Shown: piece by piece, positions 52,476 through 61,471 of the stretch
Position numbering within the stretch: position 1 is the first letter of the stretch
How the letters are laid out: each line of letters starts with the position of its first letter
Origin: CAVZTX01 sp963778375
Lineage (GTDB): Bacteria > Chloroflexota > Ktedonobacteria > Ktedonobacterales > Ktedonobacteraceae
Direction: 5' to 3'
DNA length: 64,000 bases
NCBI GenBank assembly: GCA_963778375.1
Contig: CAVZTX010000034.1
Location: 1 to 64,000, forward strand
Notes under the pieces: model-generated
Told to the model about the DNA's origin: nothing
The model's database searches: none
Seen by the model: the letters and a program-made list of their open reading frames with translations, nothing else
Position numbers and translations under genes: made by a program

Positions 52476-52934
52476 ATGGATGTCAATGGTAATCACAAGG
52501 TGAAGGCACCACGCCAACAAGTATTTCAGGCATTGCTTAATCCGGAAGTTCTGAAGAATAGCGTGCCGGGCTGTGATAGTGCGGAGTTTGTAGATTTTCC
52601 GACCGGTCGGCAGCTTAAGCTGAAGGTTTCTCCAAGTATTCCTGGGCTAAAGGGTCCATATAAGGTATTTTTGCAGACAGCTGAGGTAGTGACACCATCG
52701 CGGATCGTGTTCCTTGCAGGGCCGAGAGGTTCCGAAGGATCCGTTAAGGCGACTTGCGCGGTTGACCTGGTAGATGATGCCGAAGGGACACTGATGAATT
52801 ACAATGCACATGCTGATCTGGAAGGGAAGTTTGCCTCGGTTCCCGACATGGTTCTAAATGGGGCAATGAAGATGGCACTTAATCATTTCTGGAAGAATTT
52901 TGAGAAGCAGGTGTTGGCTATTACTGCTGCGTAA
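52476..52934 (+). CDS. CoxG-family SRPBCC protein
   Basis: A 152-residue protein of the CO dehydrogenase subunit G/CoxG family, an SRPBCC fold. It starts with DVNGNHKVKAPRQQVFQALLNPEVLKNSVPGC and has the GSEGSVKATCAVDLVDD centre. CoxG recruits CO dehydrogenase to the membrane, but no coxMSL genes are here; stand-alone members have unknown roles. It has its own promoter and terminator. Confidence 0.9.
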   Translation: MDVNGNHKVKAPRQQVFQALLNPEVLKNSVPGCDSAEFVDFPTGRQLKLKVSPSIPGLKGPYKVFLQTAEVVTPSRIVFLAGPRGSEGSVKATCAVDLVDDAEGTLMNYNAHADLEGKFASVPDMVLNGAMKMALNHFWKNFEKQVLAITAA

Positions 52935-52955
52935 CTCTAACTTATTAAGACAAGG

Positions 52956-53002
52956 GCGGAAGTTGTTCCTGGCTGAGTCCAGGCGACTTCCGCTTTTGTG
53001 TT
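52956..53002 (+). terminator. Rho-independent terminator of the CoxG gene
   Basis: GCGGAAGT (52956-52963) pairs with ACTTCCGC (52986-52993), with an inner CCTGG/CCAGG stem, followed by TTTTGTGTT. It lies 21 nt past the stop. Confidence 0.85.
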
Positions 53003-53122
53003 GAGTGGGAAGTTTTTTCAAAAAGTTCGTAACGGTTTCCGTAACGTTTTTGGGACGGTCGTTGAGTATTATGGTAATATGGCATAAGCAGAGTTGTTCT
53101 TCTCAGAGAACAGGGTGCAAAG

Positions 53123-53968
53123 ATGAGCCTTTTACGCACACAGATAGGTACAAACCCCTTACTTTTCCCGAATGGACGTTTTGCACTCCGCTGGATACGC
53201 TGGTTAGCAGTTGCGCAGGTGATATTCTGGATTGTTGAAATCTTCATACCTTCCTCAGCCCGAGCGCCTGTTCAAGTGCTCAACTTCGTGCTGTTTCTAC
53301 TTCTGGAGAGTAGCGTGCTAGTGGTAGTAATCTATCGCTATCGGACGGCTATCCAGTGCGATTGAGCGGCAGCAAACCAAATGGGTTGTTTTAGGAACAT
53401 CGCTAGGGCTTGGGGGCTACCTGATAGGAATACTCGTGGTGTTTGGTCTCCTGCGCGAGGTCTTCAATGTCAATGTGGTAATCTTCCTCATTTGCTATAC
53501 TTTCCTCGATGGGCTGTTGCTCCTCTTTCCAATCTCCATTGCGATGGCGATTTTGCGCTCTCGCCTGTGGGATGTTGATCGCCTGATCAACCGCACGCTG
53601 GTTTATGGTTCGCTGACAGGCATTGTGGCGCTGGTTTACGTTGGCTTGATTCTTTTGCTGCAATTCCTCTTACGCGGTATTGTGAGCCAGACGAACGATA
53701 TCGCTATCGTTAGCTCTACGCTGGCGATTGCGGCACTGTTCCAGCCATTGAGACGCCGCATCCAGGCAGGTATCGACCGGCGCTTCTATCGTCACAAGTA
53801 TGATGCGCTCGCACGCTGGCAGCTTTTAGCGCGACTTTACGTGGTGAGGTGGACTTGGATCAGTTGAATGAGCAGTTGATAGCGGTGGTGCAGGAGACGA
53901 TGCAACCCGCGCATGTGTCGTTGTGGTTGCGGAAGCCTCAAGACGAGCAGAAAGAAAAATGGAATTAG
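53123..53968 (+). pseudogene. Decayed multi-span membrane signalling protein
   Basis: Three frames encode successive pieces. Piece 1 (53123-53365) has two membrane segments and ends ...VIYRYRT. After a frame change near 53350, piece 2 runs SAIERQQTKWVVLGTSLGLGG through four segments to FQPLRRRIQAGIDRRFYRHKYDA. A second change near 53807, fixed by one added G, gives ARTLAAFSATLRGEVDLDQL...PAHVSLWLRKP and a TAG at 53966-53968. The RFYRHKYDA...VSLWLR pattern is that of large membrane proteins common in this class. The N-terminus looks short too. Real decay or sequence errors both possible. Confidence 0.8.
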
Positions 53969-54154
53969 CCGTCACAATCCACGTTTGAGTAGAGTAGCCT
54001 GACCGGACAAGGACCCTGCTGGCGAATGCGAGAACTACTCGAAAACGCTGTACGAAGCGACCTCTTTACCAGGCTGGGGCAAGTCCCGCTCCTGCTCTAT
54101 ACAGACCTCGGAAACTGATTCTTCGCGTATCGTAGGGGCGATCCCCATAGTCGT

Positions 54155-54440
54155 ATGCAGTATACTGGTAACATGCATATCTTTTCCATCTCCAACAACT
54201 CCATAAGCATTACCCAGCAATTTTCAGCTCGCTTCACGCTCTGGAAAGCTCCTCCTCCCCATCAAACTCAGCAGTTCCAAAAATTTATTGCGCACTTTGA
54301 AAGGTATCTGCAAAGCTACTATCCGCTTAGCTCAGCAGTTCAAAATTTATTGCGCACTTTGAAAGGTATCTGAAGGCTATCGTCTTCCTAGCTCAGCAGT
54401 TCAAAATTTATTGCGCACTTTGAAAGGTATCTGAAAGCGA
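54155..54440. repeat. Dispersed repeat, locus B: leader plus three ~61-bp tandem units
   Basis: The leader from ATGCAGTATACTGG (54155) matches locus A (1131). Three units with ATTTATTGCGCACTTTGAAA recur at 61-62-bp spacing (ttt at 54284, 54346, 54407). The third unit forms the 3' end of the GT87-like gene. The rest of 53969-54400 holds no gene. Confidence 0.85.
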
Positions 54441-55921
54441 TGTGCTGCTACTGCTAGCCCTACTAATGTGAGGCCGTAGACGCTGATATAGTAGGGGAGC
54501 CAGCTTGAGAAGACGTTGAGGAAGTAGCTGAAGAGGGTGGCGATGGGAAGATACCAGGCCATCGCAATTGCTAATCCTTTGCTGCTTAGCTTTTTGTGGG
54601 TCCATATGGGACGGGCCAGGATGACGACCCAAGGGAGAAGGGCCGTGGTGTACCAGGGGAAGACGTAGGAGGAGATGGCGAGGGTTGCGCCTAGCAACGA
54701 TAAGGTTGCAGTTTCCATGCTGATGCGTTCGCGCAGGCGTTGGAGCAGGACTACGATTGAAAGGGTTGCGAGCAGGATGAGGTCAACGATGTGTTTGACT
54801 AGAGTGGTGGGTGCTGGCTTCAGATGGAAGGGTTGAAGGATCAGGTCTGTCAGTAGTTGGGCTATCCCGGCGTTTGCTCCTTGCTGGTTTGCATAGGTGA
54901 AGAAAAAGCCAAAGACTTGCAGGCTGTGACTGAGGATGAGAAAGGGGATATAGCCGAGGATGATAGTTGCAAAACAGGCACCGAGCAGAGCGAGCCAGTC
55001 TCTTGCTGTATCTCTGCGACGCACTACCGCGATGAGTAGGAGGATGGGATAGATTTTGGTAAGTGTGGCCAAGCCAATTAGTATGCCGGTTACTATACGG
55101 GAACTGGGACGGATACTGGAAGCGGTGAGTATGGCAAGGACGGTGAATGTGAGGGTGAGGACATCGACATGGCCTTCGATGGCAAATTCGACGATGGGTA
55201 ATGGGCACCAGGCATAGATGATGATGCGGCGCGGATCAAGTTCTTTGCGCATGAGTAGTAGAGCCAGGACAACACAGGTAAGCATATCAAAACCGACGAA
55301 TATGCCTTTGAGTACGAAGAGGTTACTGGGTGCGAGCAGGTAACTCAGCACATAGATAAGTTCTGCCCCAGGTGGGTAGATGGTTGGCACGTCACGAAAG
55401 CGGCTGTTGCCGAAAATAAGGGCATCGCGGAGGGGCGCCAGCACTTTATCTCCCGGTGCGTAGATATAGGGACTGTAGCCGTGGAGGATGACGCGTGCGT
55501 CCCAGATGTAACGCCAGGAGTCACGTGAGAGATTGGGTAGGAGTGGGAGTAGCATGGCACGTAGAATGAGGGCGCCTGCCAGGATGATGGCTAGCTCAAT
55601 CCAGCGCCAGTGTCGTGTGGCGGGTCTGGTAGTGAGAATGAGTGCGCAGGCGGCGAAATAGGGGAGAAAGCAGATGACCCAGACGGATAGAAATGGTGTG
55701 ATTTTGCTATAGCCTGATAAGGATGTATTGAACAGAAATAAGTAGAGGATGATTGAAAGTAGTAAGAGGATGAGGAGGAGAAGGGTGCGTAGCCAGGAGT
55801 GCCTAGTAGGGGTTTCCAGATATCCAGGTGATTTAGGAGACGCGGCCGATACATCGGTGGTGGGCACGATCAATCGACCTCTACTGAGGGAAAGATCTTG
55901 ATTTTTATTAGTGAGCGACAT
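54401..55921 (-). CDS. Polyprenol-phosphate mannosyltransferase-like (GT87/DUF2029) membrane protein
   Basis: A 506-residue protein with about twelve membrane helices. The first extracytoplasmic loop has LSRDSWRYIWDARVILHGYSPY, where acidic residues of polyprenol-dependent GT-C enzymes sit, and FRDVPTIYPPGAELIYVLSY. It probably moves a sugar from a lipid carrier outside the membrane. ATG 55921 lies 2 nt after the radical SAM stop. The N-terminal RGRLIVPTTDVSAAS derives from a dispersed repeat, and the last ~11 residues (FQIPFKVRNKF) plus the stop come from repeat locus B. Confidence 0.82.
   Translation of the reverse strand: MSLTNKNQDLSLSRGRLIVPTTDVSAASPKSPGYLETPTRHSWLRTLLLLILLLLSIILYLFLFNTSLSGYSKITPFLSVWVICFLPYFAACALILTTRPATRHWRWIELAIILAGALILRAMLLPLLPNLSRDSWRYIWDARVILHGYSPYIYAPGDKVLAPLRDALIFGNSRFRDVPTIYPPGAELIYVLSYLLAPSNLFVLKGIFVGFDMLTCVVLALLLMRKELDPRRIIIYAWCPLPIVEFAIEGHVDVLTLTFTVLAILTASSIRPSSRIVTGILIGLATLTKIYPILLLIAVVRRRDTARDWLALLGACFATIILGYIPFLILSHSLQVFGFFFTYANQQGANAGIAQLLTDLILQPFHLKPAPTTLVKHIVDLILLATLSIVVLLQRLRERISMETATLSLLGATLAISSYVFPWYTTALLPWVVILARPIWTHKKLSSKGLAIAMAWYLPIATLFSYFLNVFSSWLPYYISVYGLTLVGLAVAAHRFQIPFKVRNKF
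55843..55883. repeat. GGCCGATACATCGG...CGATCAATCG repeat inside the GT87-like gene
   Basis: GCGGCCGATACATCGGTGG then TGGGCACGATCAATCGACC. Near copy of 36234-36275, in frame on the opposite strand. Confidence 0.8.
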
Positions 55922-55923
55922 GG

Positions 55924-56964
55924 TTAGTAGCTCCAGTTGAGGCCGCATTGGGAGCAGTGTTTGGCAGGGTGGGTGCTTTCGAAGGCGTGGCGGAAGGCTT
56001 GATAGCGTTCGCCGCTCCAGATAGCTTCGATTGGTTCTTGAAAGACGTTGCCGAGGACGCGTTCCTCGCGATACTCTTTTGCGCTGCGGTGTCCAAAGGG
56101 AGCAAAGCAGCAGGAGAGAACGTTGCCGCTGGATGTGATGTAGGTGAGGGTGTAGGGACGACGACAGCCTGACCAGGGGCGATCTCCGAAGTCTCTTACG
56201 AGGCTCTCTAAAGGTGTAGTGGCACCAGCAGCGCTGAAGGTGATGCCGCGCTCCTTACAGGTCTGCTCACAACGATGCACAAGTGCTAATTCTTCAGAGG
56301 TAGAGCGGCGGAAGAGGGCTTGTTTTGATTGAGCTAATCCCTGCTCGAAGTAGACGAGGCGCTGCAAGTGCACTTCGGGTATACCATGTTCGCTGGCTAA
56401 ATCGATCAGGCCGGGCAGTTCATGCAGATTCTCTTTCAGGGCGGTGAACCAGAGGGAGACGGCGGGTTTGCTGGCGTTTTGTTCTTTTTGCTGGGCAATA
56501 AAGGCGTGGATATTGCGCCAGATTTTATCGAAGGCGTCAACGCCGCGTACATGGGCGTACATTTCGCGTGTTGAGCCGTCCATTGATAGGCGGTACTCGT
56601 CGAGACCAGCATCGATTAAAGCCTGGCCACGCTTGGCGTTGAGGGCGATGCCGTTGGAGTTGAAGAGGACGTAGGTGCCACGATCTTTTAGATAGCGGAT
56701 CATGTGCGGCAGATCCTTGTTGAGTAGTGGTTCGCCCAGGCCATGCAGGACAACGCGATCCAGTACGGGAAATTGATCGACGATATAGCGGAAGTTGTCG
56801 AAACTCAGGTCGCGGTCGTCCTCTCGCGAGAGCAGCGTCCGTGGGCATTGTTGACAGAGTTCGTTACAACGGCTGGTAGGCTCGATGTAGATCGAGCGCG
56901 GCAGTGTGGGCACAAGGGTCATAGTCGTCATTTGTAGTATTCCATTCATTGTGTTCATTTGCAT
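55924..56964 (-). CDS. Radical SAM/SPASM-domain protein
   Basis: A 346-residue enzyme using [4Fe-4S] and SAM to make radicals. The radical SAM motif is SRCNELCQQCP near residues 31-41 (CxxxCxxC), followed by HGLGEPLLN and SMDGST. The C-terminal Cys cluster (CRRPYTLTYITSSGNVLSCCF ... KHCSQCGLNW) is of the SPASM/twitch type holding an auxiliary cluster. Start ATG 56964 overlaps the previous stop as TAATG with GGAG upstream. It is not of the ArsS type. Substrate unknown; presumably a product of the neighbouring enzymes. Confidence 0.9.
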   Translation of the reverse strand: MQMNTMNGILQMTTMTLVPTLPRSIYIEPTSRCNELCQQCPRTLLSREDDRDLSFDNFRYIVDQFPVLDRVVLHGLGEPLLNKDLPHMIRYLKDRGTYVLFNSNGIALNAKRGQALIDAGLDEYRLSMDGSTREMYAHVRGVDAFDKIWRNIHAFIAQQKEQNASKPAVSLWFTALKENLHELPGLIDLASEHGIPEVHLQRLVYFEQGLAQSKQALFRRSTSEELALVHRCEQTCKERGITFSAAGATTPLESLVRDFGDRPWSGCRRPYTLTYITSSGNVLSCCFAPFGHRSAKEYREERVLGNVFQEPIEAIWSGERYQAFRHAFESTHPAKHCSQCGLNWSY

Positions 56965-57647
56965 TATCGCGCTCCTAATGGATGCGCGAAAGAAAGGTGT
57001 GCAGCGGTAGCGGGTGCAAGGGCAGGATTTTCTTGCAGCAAGTCGGCTAAACGCAGCAAGTCGGGTAGTTCATCGACATCAAGTAGCGGTTGCAGTAAAT
57101 GCACGAGTAATTTCTGGCGTTGGGCCAGTTCAATCGTCATCTGGCATACTACGCTGGTGCTCATGGGAATACCCGTAAAGACATCGTGCGGCTGATGCAT
57201 TGCGATCAGATAGTAGCCACCATCTTCGGAGAGGCCGAGGACAATATCTGCTTCGTCAAGCGCTTTATGCGCGTTGGCAATAGTGGCGAGGCTGATATGT
57301 GGCGAGTCTGAGCCAATCAGGATAGTGCGCTCAAATCCTCGCTTGTATGTCTCCTTGAACGCGTGGTGCAGACGTGATCCAAGATCTGCTCCTTGTTGGG
57401 GGAAATATGTCATGTATTGGGCATAGGATGGCGTGAGGGTCGAAATGAAGGAGGGAAAGTTGGCTTCTGGCGGCGTGTATGCCCAATGCAGATCATAGGC
57501 TTGTCCAGCGAAGCGATTTGCGAGGTCGGTGAGAAAGGCCTGGTAGAGGGTGGCAGCGCGGTCGTTTCCGATGGTGCGCCCCAGGCGTGTTTTGGTTTTA
57601 CCAGATTCGGGATAACGAGCCATTATTATAAGTGCGGTATTAGACAT
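56964..57647 (-). CDS. TIGR04282-type glycosyltransferase (DUF2064)
   Basis: A 227-residue GT-A-like nucleotidyl/sugar transferase. It starts SNTALIIMARYPESGKTKTRLG and has ILIGSDSPHIS and ADIVLGLSEDGGYYLIAMHQP, marks of the family named for arsenosugar biosynthesis, although many members have other roles. ATG 57647 follows AAAGGAGAACCC; the frame is open to 57689. The start lies inside the end of the GT2 gene (8-nt overlap), and its stop overlaps the radical SAM start by 1 nt. Confidence 0.88.
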   Translation of the reverse strand: MSNTALIIMARYPESGKTKTRLGRTIGNDRAATLYQAFLTDLANRFAGQAYDLHWAYTPPEANFPSFISTLTPSYAQYMTYFPQQGADLGSRLHHAFKETYKRGFERTILIGSDSPHISLATIANAHKALDEADIVLGLSEDGGYYLIAMHQPHDVFTGIPMSTSVVCQMTIELAQRQKLLVHLLQPLLDVDELPDLLRLADLLQENPALAPATAAHLSFAHPLGAR

Positions 57648-58434
57648 GGGTTCTCCTTTTGAGGTGTCTATAGGTATGAAACCGATCAATCGGCGATGGG
57701 CACGAAAGATTGAAACGCGCTCCGCTTTGCTTCGCTGAGATCCTTATGGAGTAGCGCAGGGTGGTACGGAGCATGGCGTAGGCGGCTTTGATGCTGCCGG
57801 AGAGGGTGCCAGCTACTTTTGAGCGGCCATGACTGCGACGGCGATAGTGGATGGGTAATTCAACGATGCGATAATTTGCACGTGCTGCCTTCACCAGCAT
57901 TTCGACGGGCCAGCCGAAGGTCATTTCGCTCATTTGTAATGCTTCTAGTAGGGAGCAGGGGATGACGCGAAATGAGCCTATATCGTGCAGATTTACTTTG
58001 TACAAAAGGCTGAGTAGACGGCTGGTCATCCAGTTGCCCAGGCGAGCCTGGGGTGGAATTGCTCCACGTTCGGAACGCTCAGTCACACGCGAGCCGATGA
58101 CAAGATCTGCGTGGCCTTCACGAATTGGGGCGAGCATCATAGGGAGATCGGCGGGATCGTCGCTGCCATCTCCGTCCATAAAAATCACGATGTCGGCACC
58201 GAGGGTGGAAGCTGCTTCAAAGCCTTTTAAGCAGGCTCGACCGTATCCACGGATTGGTTCGCTCGCGATTATGGCACCTGCTATTCTGGTAACGGCAGCG
58301 GTTGAGTCAGTACTGCCGTTGTCGGCTACGATGATCCAGTCGGCAATATCACGGGGTAGCTCCGCAAATAGGTATGAGAGGGCTACCTCTTCGTTCAGTG
58401 CTGGAATAACGAGGGCAATTTTTGGGGCTGACAT
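57640..58434 (-). CDS. Family 2 glycosyltransferase, DPM1-like
   Basis: A 264-residue GT-A glycosyltransferase. It shows ALVIPALNEEVALSYL at the start, the nucleotide-binding ADNGSTDST, and the metal site IFMDGDGSDDP near residues 84-94, as in enzymes making polyprenol-phosphate sugars. No membrane tail. It could supply the lipid-linked sugar used by the GT87-like protein; this is inference. The final ~20 residues (NLSCPSPIDRFHTYRH) come from a dispersed repeat. Starts directly after the methyltransferase stop. Confidence 0.9.
   Translation of the reverse strand: MSAPKIALVIPALNEEVALSYLFAELPRDIADWIIVADNGSTDSTAAVTRIAGAIIASEPIRGYGRACLKGFEAASTLGADIVIFMDGDGSDDPADLPMMLAPIREGHADLVIGSRVTERSERGAIPPQARLGNWMTSRLLSLLYKVNLHDIGSFRVIPCSLLEALQMSEMTFGWPVEMLVKAARANYRIVELPIHYRRRSHGRSKVAGTLSGSIKAAYAMLRTTLRYSIRISAKQSGARFNLSCPSPIDRFHTYRHLKRRTHV
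57679..57711. repeat. CGATCAATCGGCGATGGGCACG repeat at the end of the GT2 gene
   Basis: ACCGATCAATCGGCGATGGG then CACGAAAGATTG. Shortened relative of 36234-36275 in the C-terminal codons of the GT2 gene. Confidence 0.65.
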
Positions 58435-59565
58435 TTAGGGATGTACCTCCTGGATGCTATTGAGAACATCGCCCCACCCACAGGTGGACACAAGGTCCCC
58501 TACTTCTAAAGGCGTACCCTCGATTATGCTTAGCGGGGATGCGGTTGGGATGGTTTTTGTGAGGCTGAAACCTGCTGCTTGCAGGAGTGCGGTATATTCG
58601 TCTTCGGTACGCTCCCGACCGCCTGTTTCTAGCAAAAGTGTGAGGTGTTGTATTGCCATTTCAAATGAGGTTGCATTGCAAGGAGTCATTAATTTCTCGA
58701 CAAGGAGGATTCTGCCTTGTGCTGCCATTGCCTGGCGACAGTTGTTGAGGATGGCTAGGGCAGAATCATCATCATAGCTGTGAATGACCTCGGAGAGGAT
58801 GCAGAGATCAGCACCTGCGGGTACAGATGTGAAGTAGTCACCTGCCATGACGCTACAACGCTCTGTCAGCCCAGAGATTTCGATGTATTGCTGGGCAACT
58901 TCAGTGGCTGAGGGAAGATCAAAGATGACTCCACGCATGCGAGGATTTGCTTGCAGAATGGGGACGATGAGTGCGCCATATCCACCTCCAACGCCTACGA
59001 TGTTGTCAAATCGTGAGAAATCGTAGGCGGCAACTACTGCATTGGCAAATGTTCTGGTACGATTAGCTATGTGCTCATCAAATCTCCGAGAGACGTGACA
59101 GTGCTGAGCCAAACTTTTGAAGAATCCCATGCCAAAGGCCGAGTTGAAGGCACTTTCGCCGGTCTTGACGGTTTGCAGTGTATTGCTCCAGGCTTGCTGG
59201 TTCCACTCCTGACCCCAAAAGAGGATTCTGGGACGCAGGGAACCAGGAACGTTCGATTGAAGATAGTAGCTGTATGGTGTTGGTGCAAAGCAACCATCCT
59301 CTTGTTGAATGAACACGCCAATAGCGGTGAGACCGCACATGACGCGATACAGCGCTTCACTTTCTACGCCGACAAGGCGTGCAAGCTCGTCAGCATTTTT
59401 GGGAGTATCCTGTACAAGATCAGCAATACCGAGTTCTGCCGCGACATAGATCAATTGTGTGACCCGAAAACCAGACATCATCTGATGTAATGCTTCCGCA
59501 GGTGCCAGGCAGGTTGAGTTGTAGAGATTGTGAGATGGAGAGACATAAGATGGTTGCAGATCCAC
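58435..59565 (-). CDS. O-methyltransferase of the plant/polyketide (acetylserotonin) type
   Basis: A 376-residue SAM enzyme. The N-terminal dimerisation/winged-helix part (LHQMMSGFRVTQLIYVAAELGIADLV, near 32-57) is followed by the catalytic domain with VGVGGGYGALIVPILQANP near 185 and ADLCILSEVIHSYDDDSALAILNNCRQAM near 255. The His in VIHSYDD is the usual catalytic base position. GTG 59565 follows GGAGGTTGGATA and overlaps the preceding stop by one base; an upstream ATG at 59712 lies inside that gene. The substrate is probably a small hydroxylated metabolite. Confidence 0.88.
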   Translation of the reverse strand: MDLQPSYVSPSHNLYNSTCLAPAEALHQMMSGFRVTQLIYVAAELGIADLVQDTPKNADELARLVGVESEALYRVMCGLTAIGVFIQQEDGCFAPTPYSYYLQSNVPGSLRPRILFWGQEWNQQAWSNTLQTVKTGESAFNSAFGMGFFKSLAQHCHVSRRFDEHIANRTRTFANAVVAAYDFSRFDNIVGVGGGYGALIVPILQANPRMRGVIFDLPSATEVAQQYIEISGLTERCSVMAGDYFTSVPAGADLCILSEVIHSYDDDSALAILNNCRQAMAAQGRILLVEKLMTPCNATSFEMAIQHLTLLLETGGRERTEDEYTALLQAAGFSLTKTIPTASPLSIIEGTPLEVGDLVSTCGWGDVLNSIQEVHP

Positions 59566-61196
59566 TATCCAACCTCCACCGTGACTCGATGATAGCCTGT
59601 AGAGCCATTGGGCACGCTGCCCTGCATGAAGCTGGTCTGCACTGCTCCTGTTCCATCGGTGGCACGAGCGGTGAGTGTATACTTTCCCGGCAAGGATGGC
59701 GTCCACTCCCACTTCCAGAGCACCCAGGTATCTTGTGAGAGCGGGGGATCAAGTGTTGCGATATGCCAGGTGCTGCCGCCGTCAACACTGATCTCTACCA
59801 TTGAAATGCCGCGAGAACCCGCGAAGGCAATACCGCCGATTTCAATTTGCTGGCCCAGGGGAAGATGACCATGTGGACGATCTATACGGCTTATGGTATG
59901 CAATGGACCGTTATACCAGCCTTGATCGGAGTAGAGTCCACCTACAAAGTGGTCGGTCAGTTCGACGCGGGTAAGCCATTTGGGATTCTCTTCGCCGTAG
60001 CGTCCAGGCACAAGCACGCGTAAGGGAAAACCATGACGCGCAGGAAGCTCAGCGCCATTCATGCGCCATGCCAGCAGCGCATCGACGGCCAGCACTTCAT
60101 CCAAGGGTAGACTAACGATGTAACCATCAACGCTTTGGAACGCGACGTAACGGGCAGTTGGCTGGGCTCCTCCATGACGTTCTAGCAACGAGCGCAATGG
60201 TACACCCTGCCAGATGGCTGTGCTGATCAGTCCGCCACTCGGGCCATTCGAAATGCATTCAAGGGTAATGGCGCGTGACGTTGAGGGCAGGTTCTGCACT
60301 TCCTCATAGGTATATGAACCTGCGGTACCCACCAGCCCCGCAACTTCCAGCCGCCAGACATTGAGATTAGGGGTCGGATCAATAGGGTTTTGTGTCACGA
60401 CATAGTGCTCGTTGTTCGGTGTGATAGGAGGTGTCATGCCATTGCGTGGACGTGCGCTTAAGCCGTCGTAAGAAGCGTAGCGGCTCAGGTACCCTCGTAC
60501 GAGGCCAAATGATGCAGCGGCAGCACCTACGCCAAGGGTCGCAACGCTAGCACGAGCGAGCAACTGGCGACGGCTTTGCATAGCAACATGAGCGCCTGGA
60601 ACGCGTTCTTTGGGCAACAATGCCCGATAGGCAAGACAGAGTGTTATGCTGTAGAGGCTGAATTCGGCGAATAAGCTGAGGGAGGTAACCAGCATGGCCC
60701 AACCGATTGGCAGTCCGAGAAAATTTTGTCCGATCTCGACCCAGAATAATAGGACGGCGAGCAGTGTCATCAGACCAGCCATTGCCGCTGCCGTTAGCCA
60801 TTCGCGCCGTGATGGGCGATATCCTTTGGCTGGCAGTATTCCACGAACGATAGCAGCGTAGAGCAGGCCCAGCACTGTTCCAAAGCCGATCATGCCGAGT
60901 AAGGCCAGGCCAAGCGGGATGGTTTTGGAGTTCGGGGCAAATGCGACGAGAATGCCGACAAAGTAAGCCGCCGGTATCAGTTTGAGTACATGATCGCCAA
61001 AAAGCTCTACAGGGGTGGGTATGCCTGCCACCAGGCGCAAGATTCCCATAAGCACTACGGTTAGCAGACTCGCCAGCAGGCCTGCGCCTAAAGCAGCAAG
61101 GGCGCGTGCGACCAAAGGCCTGGCAAAGAAACGAGTGGACGGGCTTGTAGAGGTTTCTATTTTTTCGGTAGAAGATGAAGATTGAGTATGTTGCAT
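59565..61196 (-). CDS. Molybdopterin-dependent oxidoreductase, sulfite-oxidase fold, with membrane anchor
   Basis: A 543-residue protein. Residues ~30-225 hold five or six membrane helices. The Moco domain follows (RLEVAGLVGTAGSYTYEEVQNLP, then ITLECISNG with the Mo-ligand Cys near 310, and RHGFPLRVLVPGRYGEENPKWL), and then the Ig-like dimerisation domain (SMVEISVDGGSTWHIATLDPP). The active domain lies after RRQLLARASVATLGVGAAAASFG, which resembles a Tat-type segment. It heads the six-gene operon. Substrate unknown; no haem subunit adjacent. Confidence 0.9.
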   Translation of the reverse strand: MQHTQSSSSTEKIETSTSPSTRFFARPLVARALAALGAGLLASLLTVVLMGILRLVAGIPTPVELFGDHVLKLIPAAYFVGILVAFAPNSKTIPLGLALLGMIGFGTVLGLLYAAIVRGILPAKGYRPSRREWLTAAAMAGLMTLLAVLLFWVEIGQNFLGLPIGWAMLVTSLSLFAEFSLYSITLCLAYRALLPKERVPGAHVAMQSRRQLLARASVATLGVGAAAASFGLVRGYLSRYASYDGLSARPRNGMTPPITPNNEHYVVTQNPIDPTPNLNVWRLEVAGLVGTAGSYTYEEVQNLPSTSRAITLECISNGPSGGLISTAIWQGVPLRSLLERHGGAQPTARYVAFQSVDGYIVSLPLDEVLAVDALLAWRMNGAELPARHGFPLRVLVPGRYGEENPKWLTRVELTDHFVGGLYSDQGWYNGPLHTISRIDRPHGHLPLGQQIEIGGIAFAGSRGISMVEISVDGGSTWHIATLDPPLSQDTWVLWKWEWTPSLPGKYTLTARATDGTGAVQTSFMQGSVPNGSTGYHRVTVEVG

Positions 61197-61471
61197 GACG
61201 CTCCTTCAAATATGCGGGCACTTACCTTGTAAGCCACCTCGCCAACGACGCTTGCGCGGCTACTGCTTCGCAGTCAGGCGAGGTGCAAGGTAGTACCCAC
61301 GCTGCCTGGGCTTGTCTTTTTCTCAGAGAATTGATGTATACCTTTACACGAAGGAAATGTGTGTTTCTTACAGGGGAATATGGAGGATACTGCGGATAGC
61401 AGGATATAATGAGATATTTCAGTGCAGTTGACCTGGCACTTTTGATAGCTTCCGGTGGGAAGGAGCTAGAT

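Noticed and set aside
55924..57647. Arsenosugar pathway based on TIGR04282 plus radical SAM
   Set aside because: The radical SAM protein lacks ArsS features and no arsM-type methyltransferase is present; the methyltransferase is of the O-methyl type.
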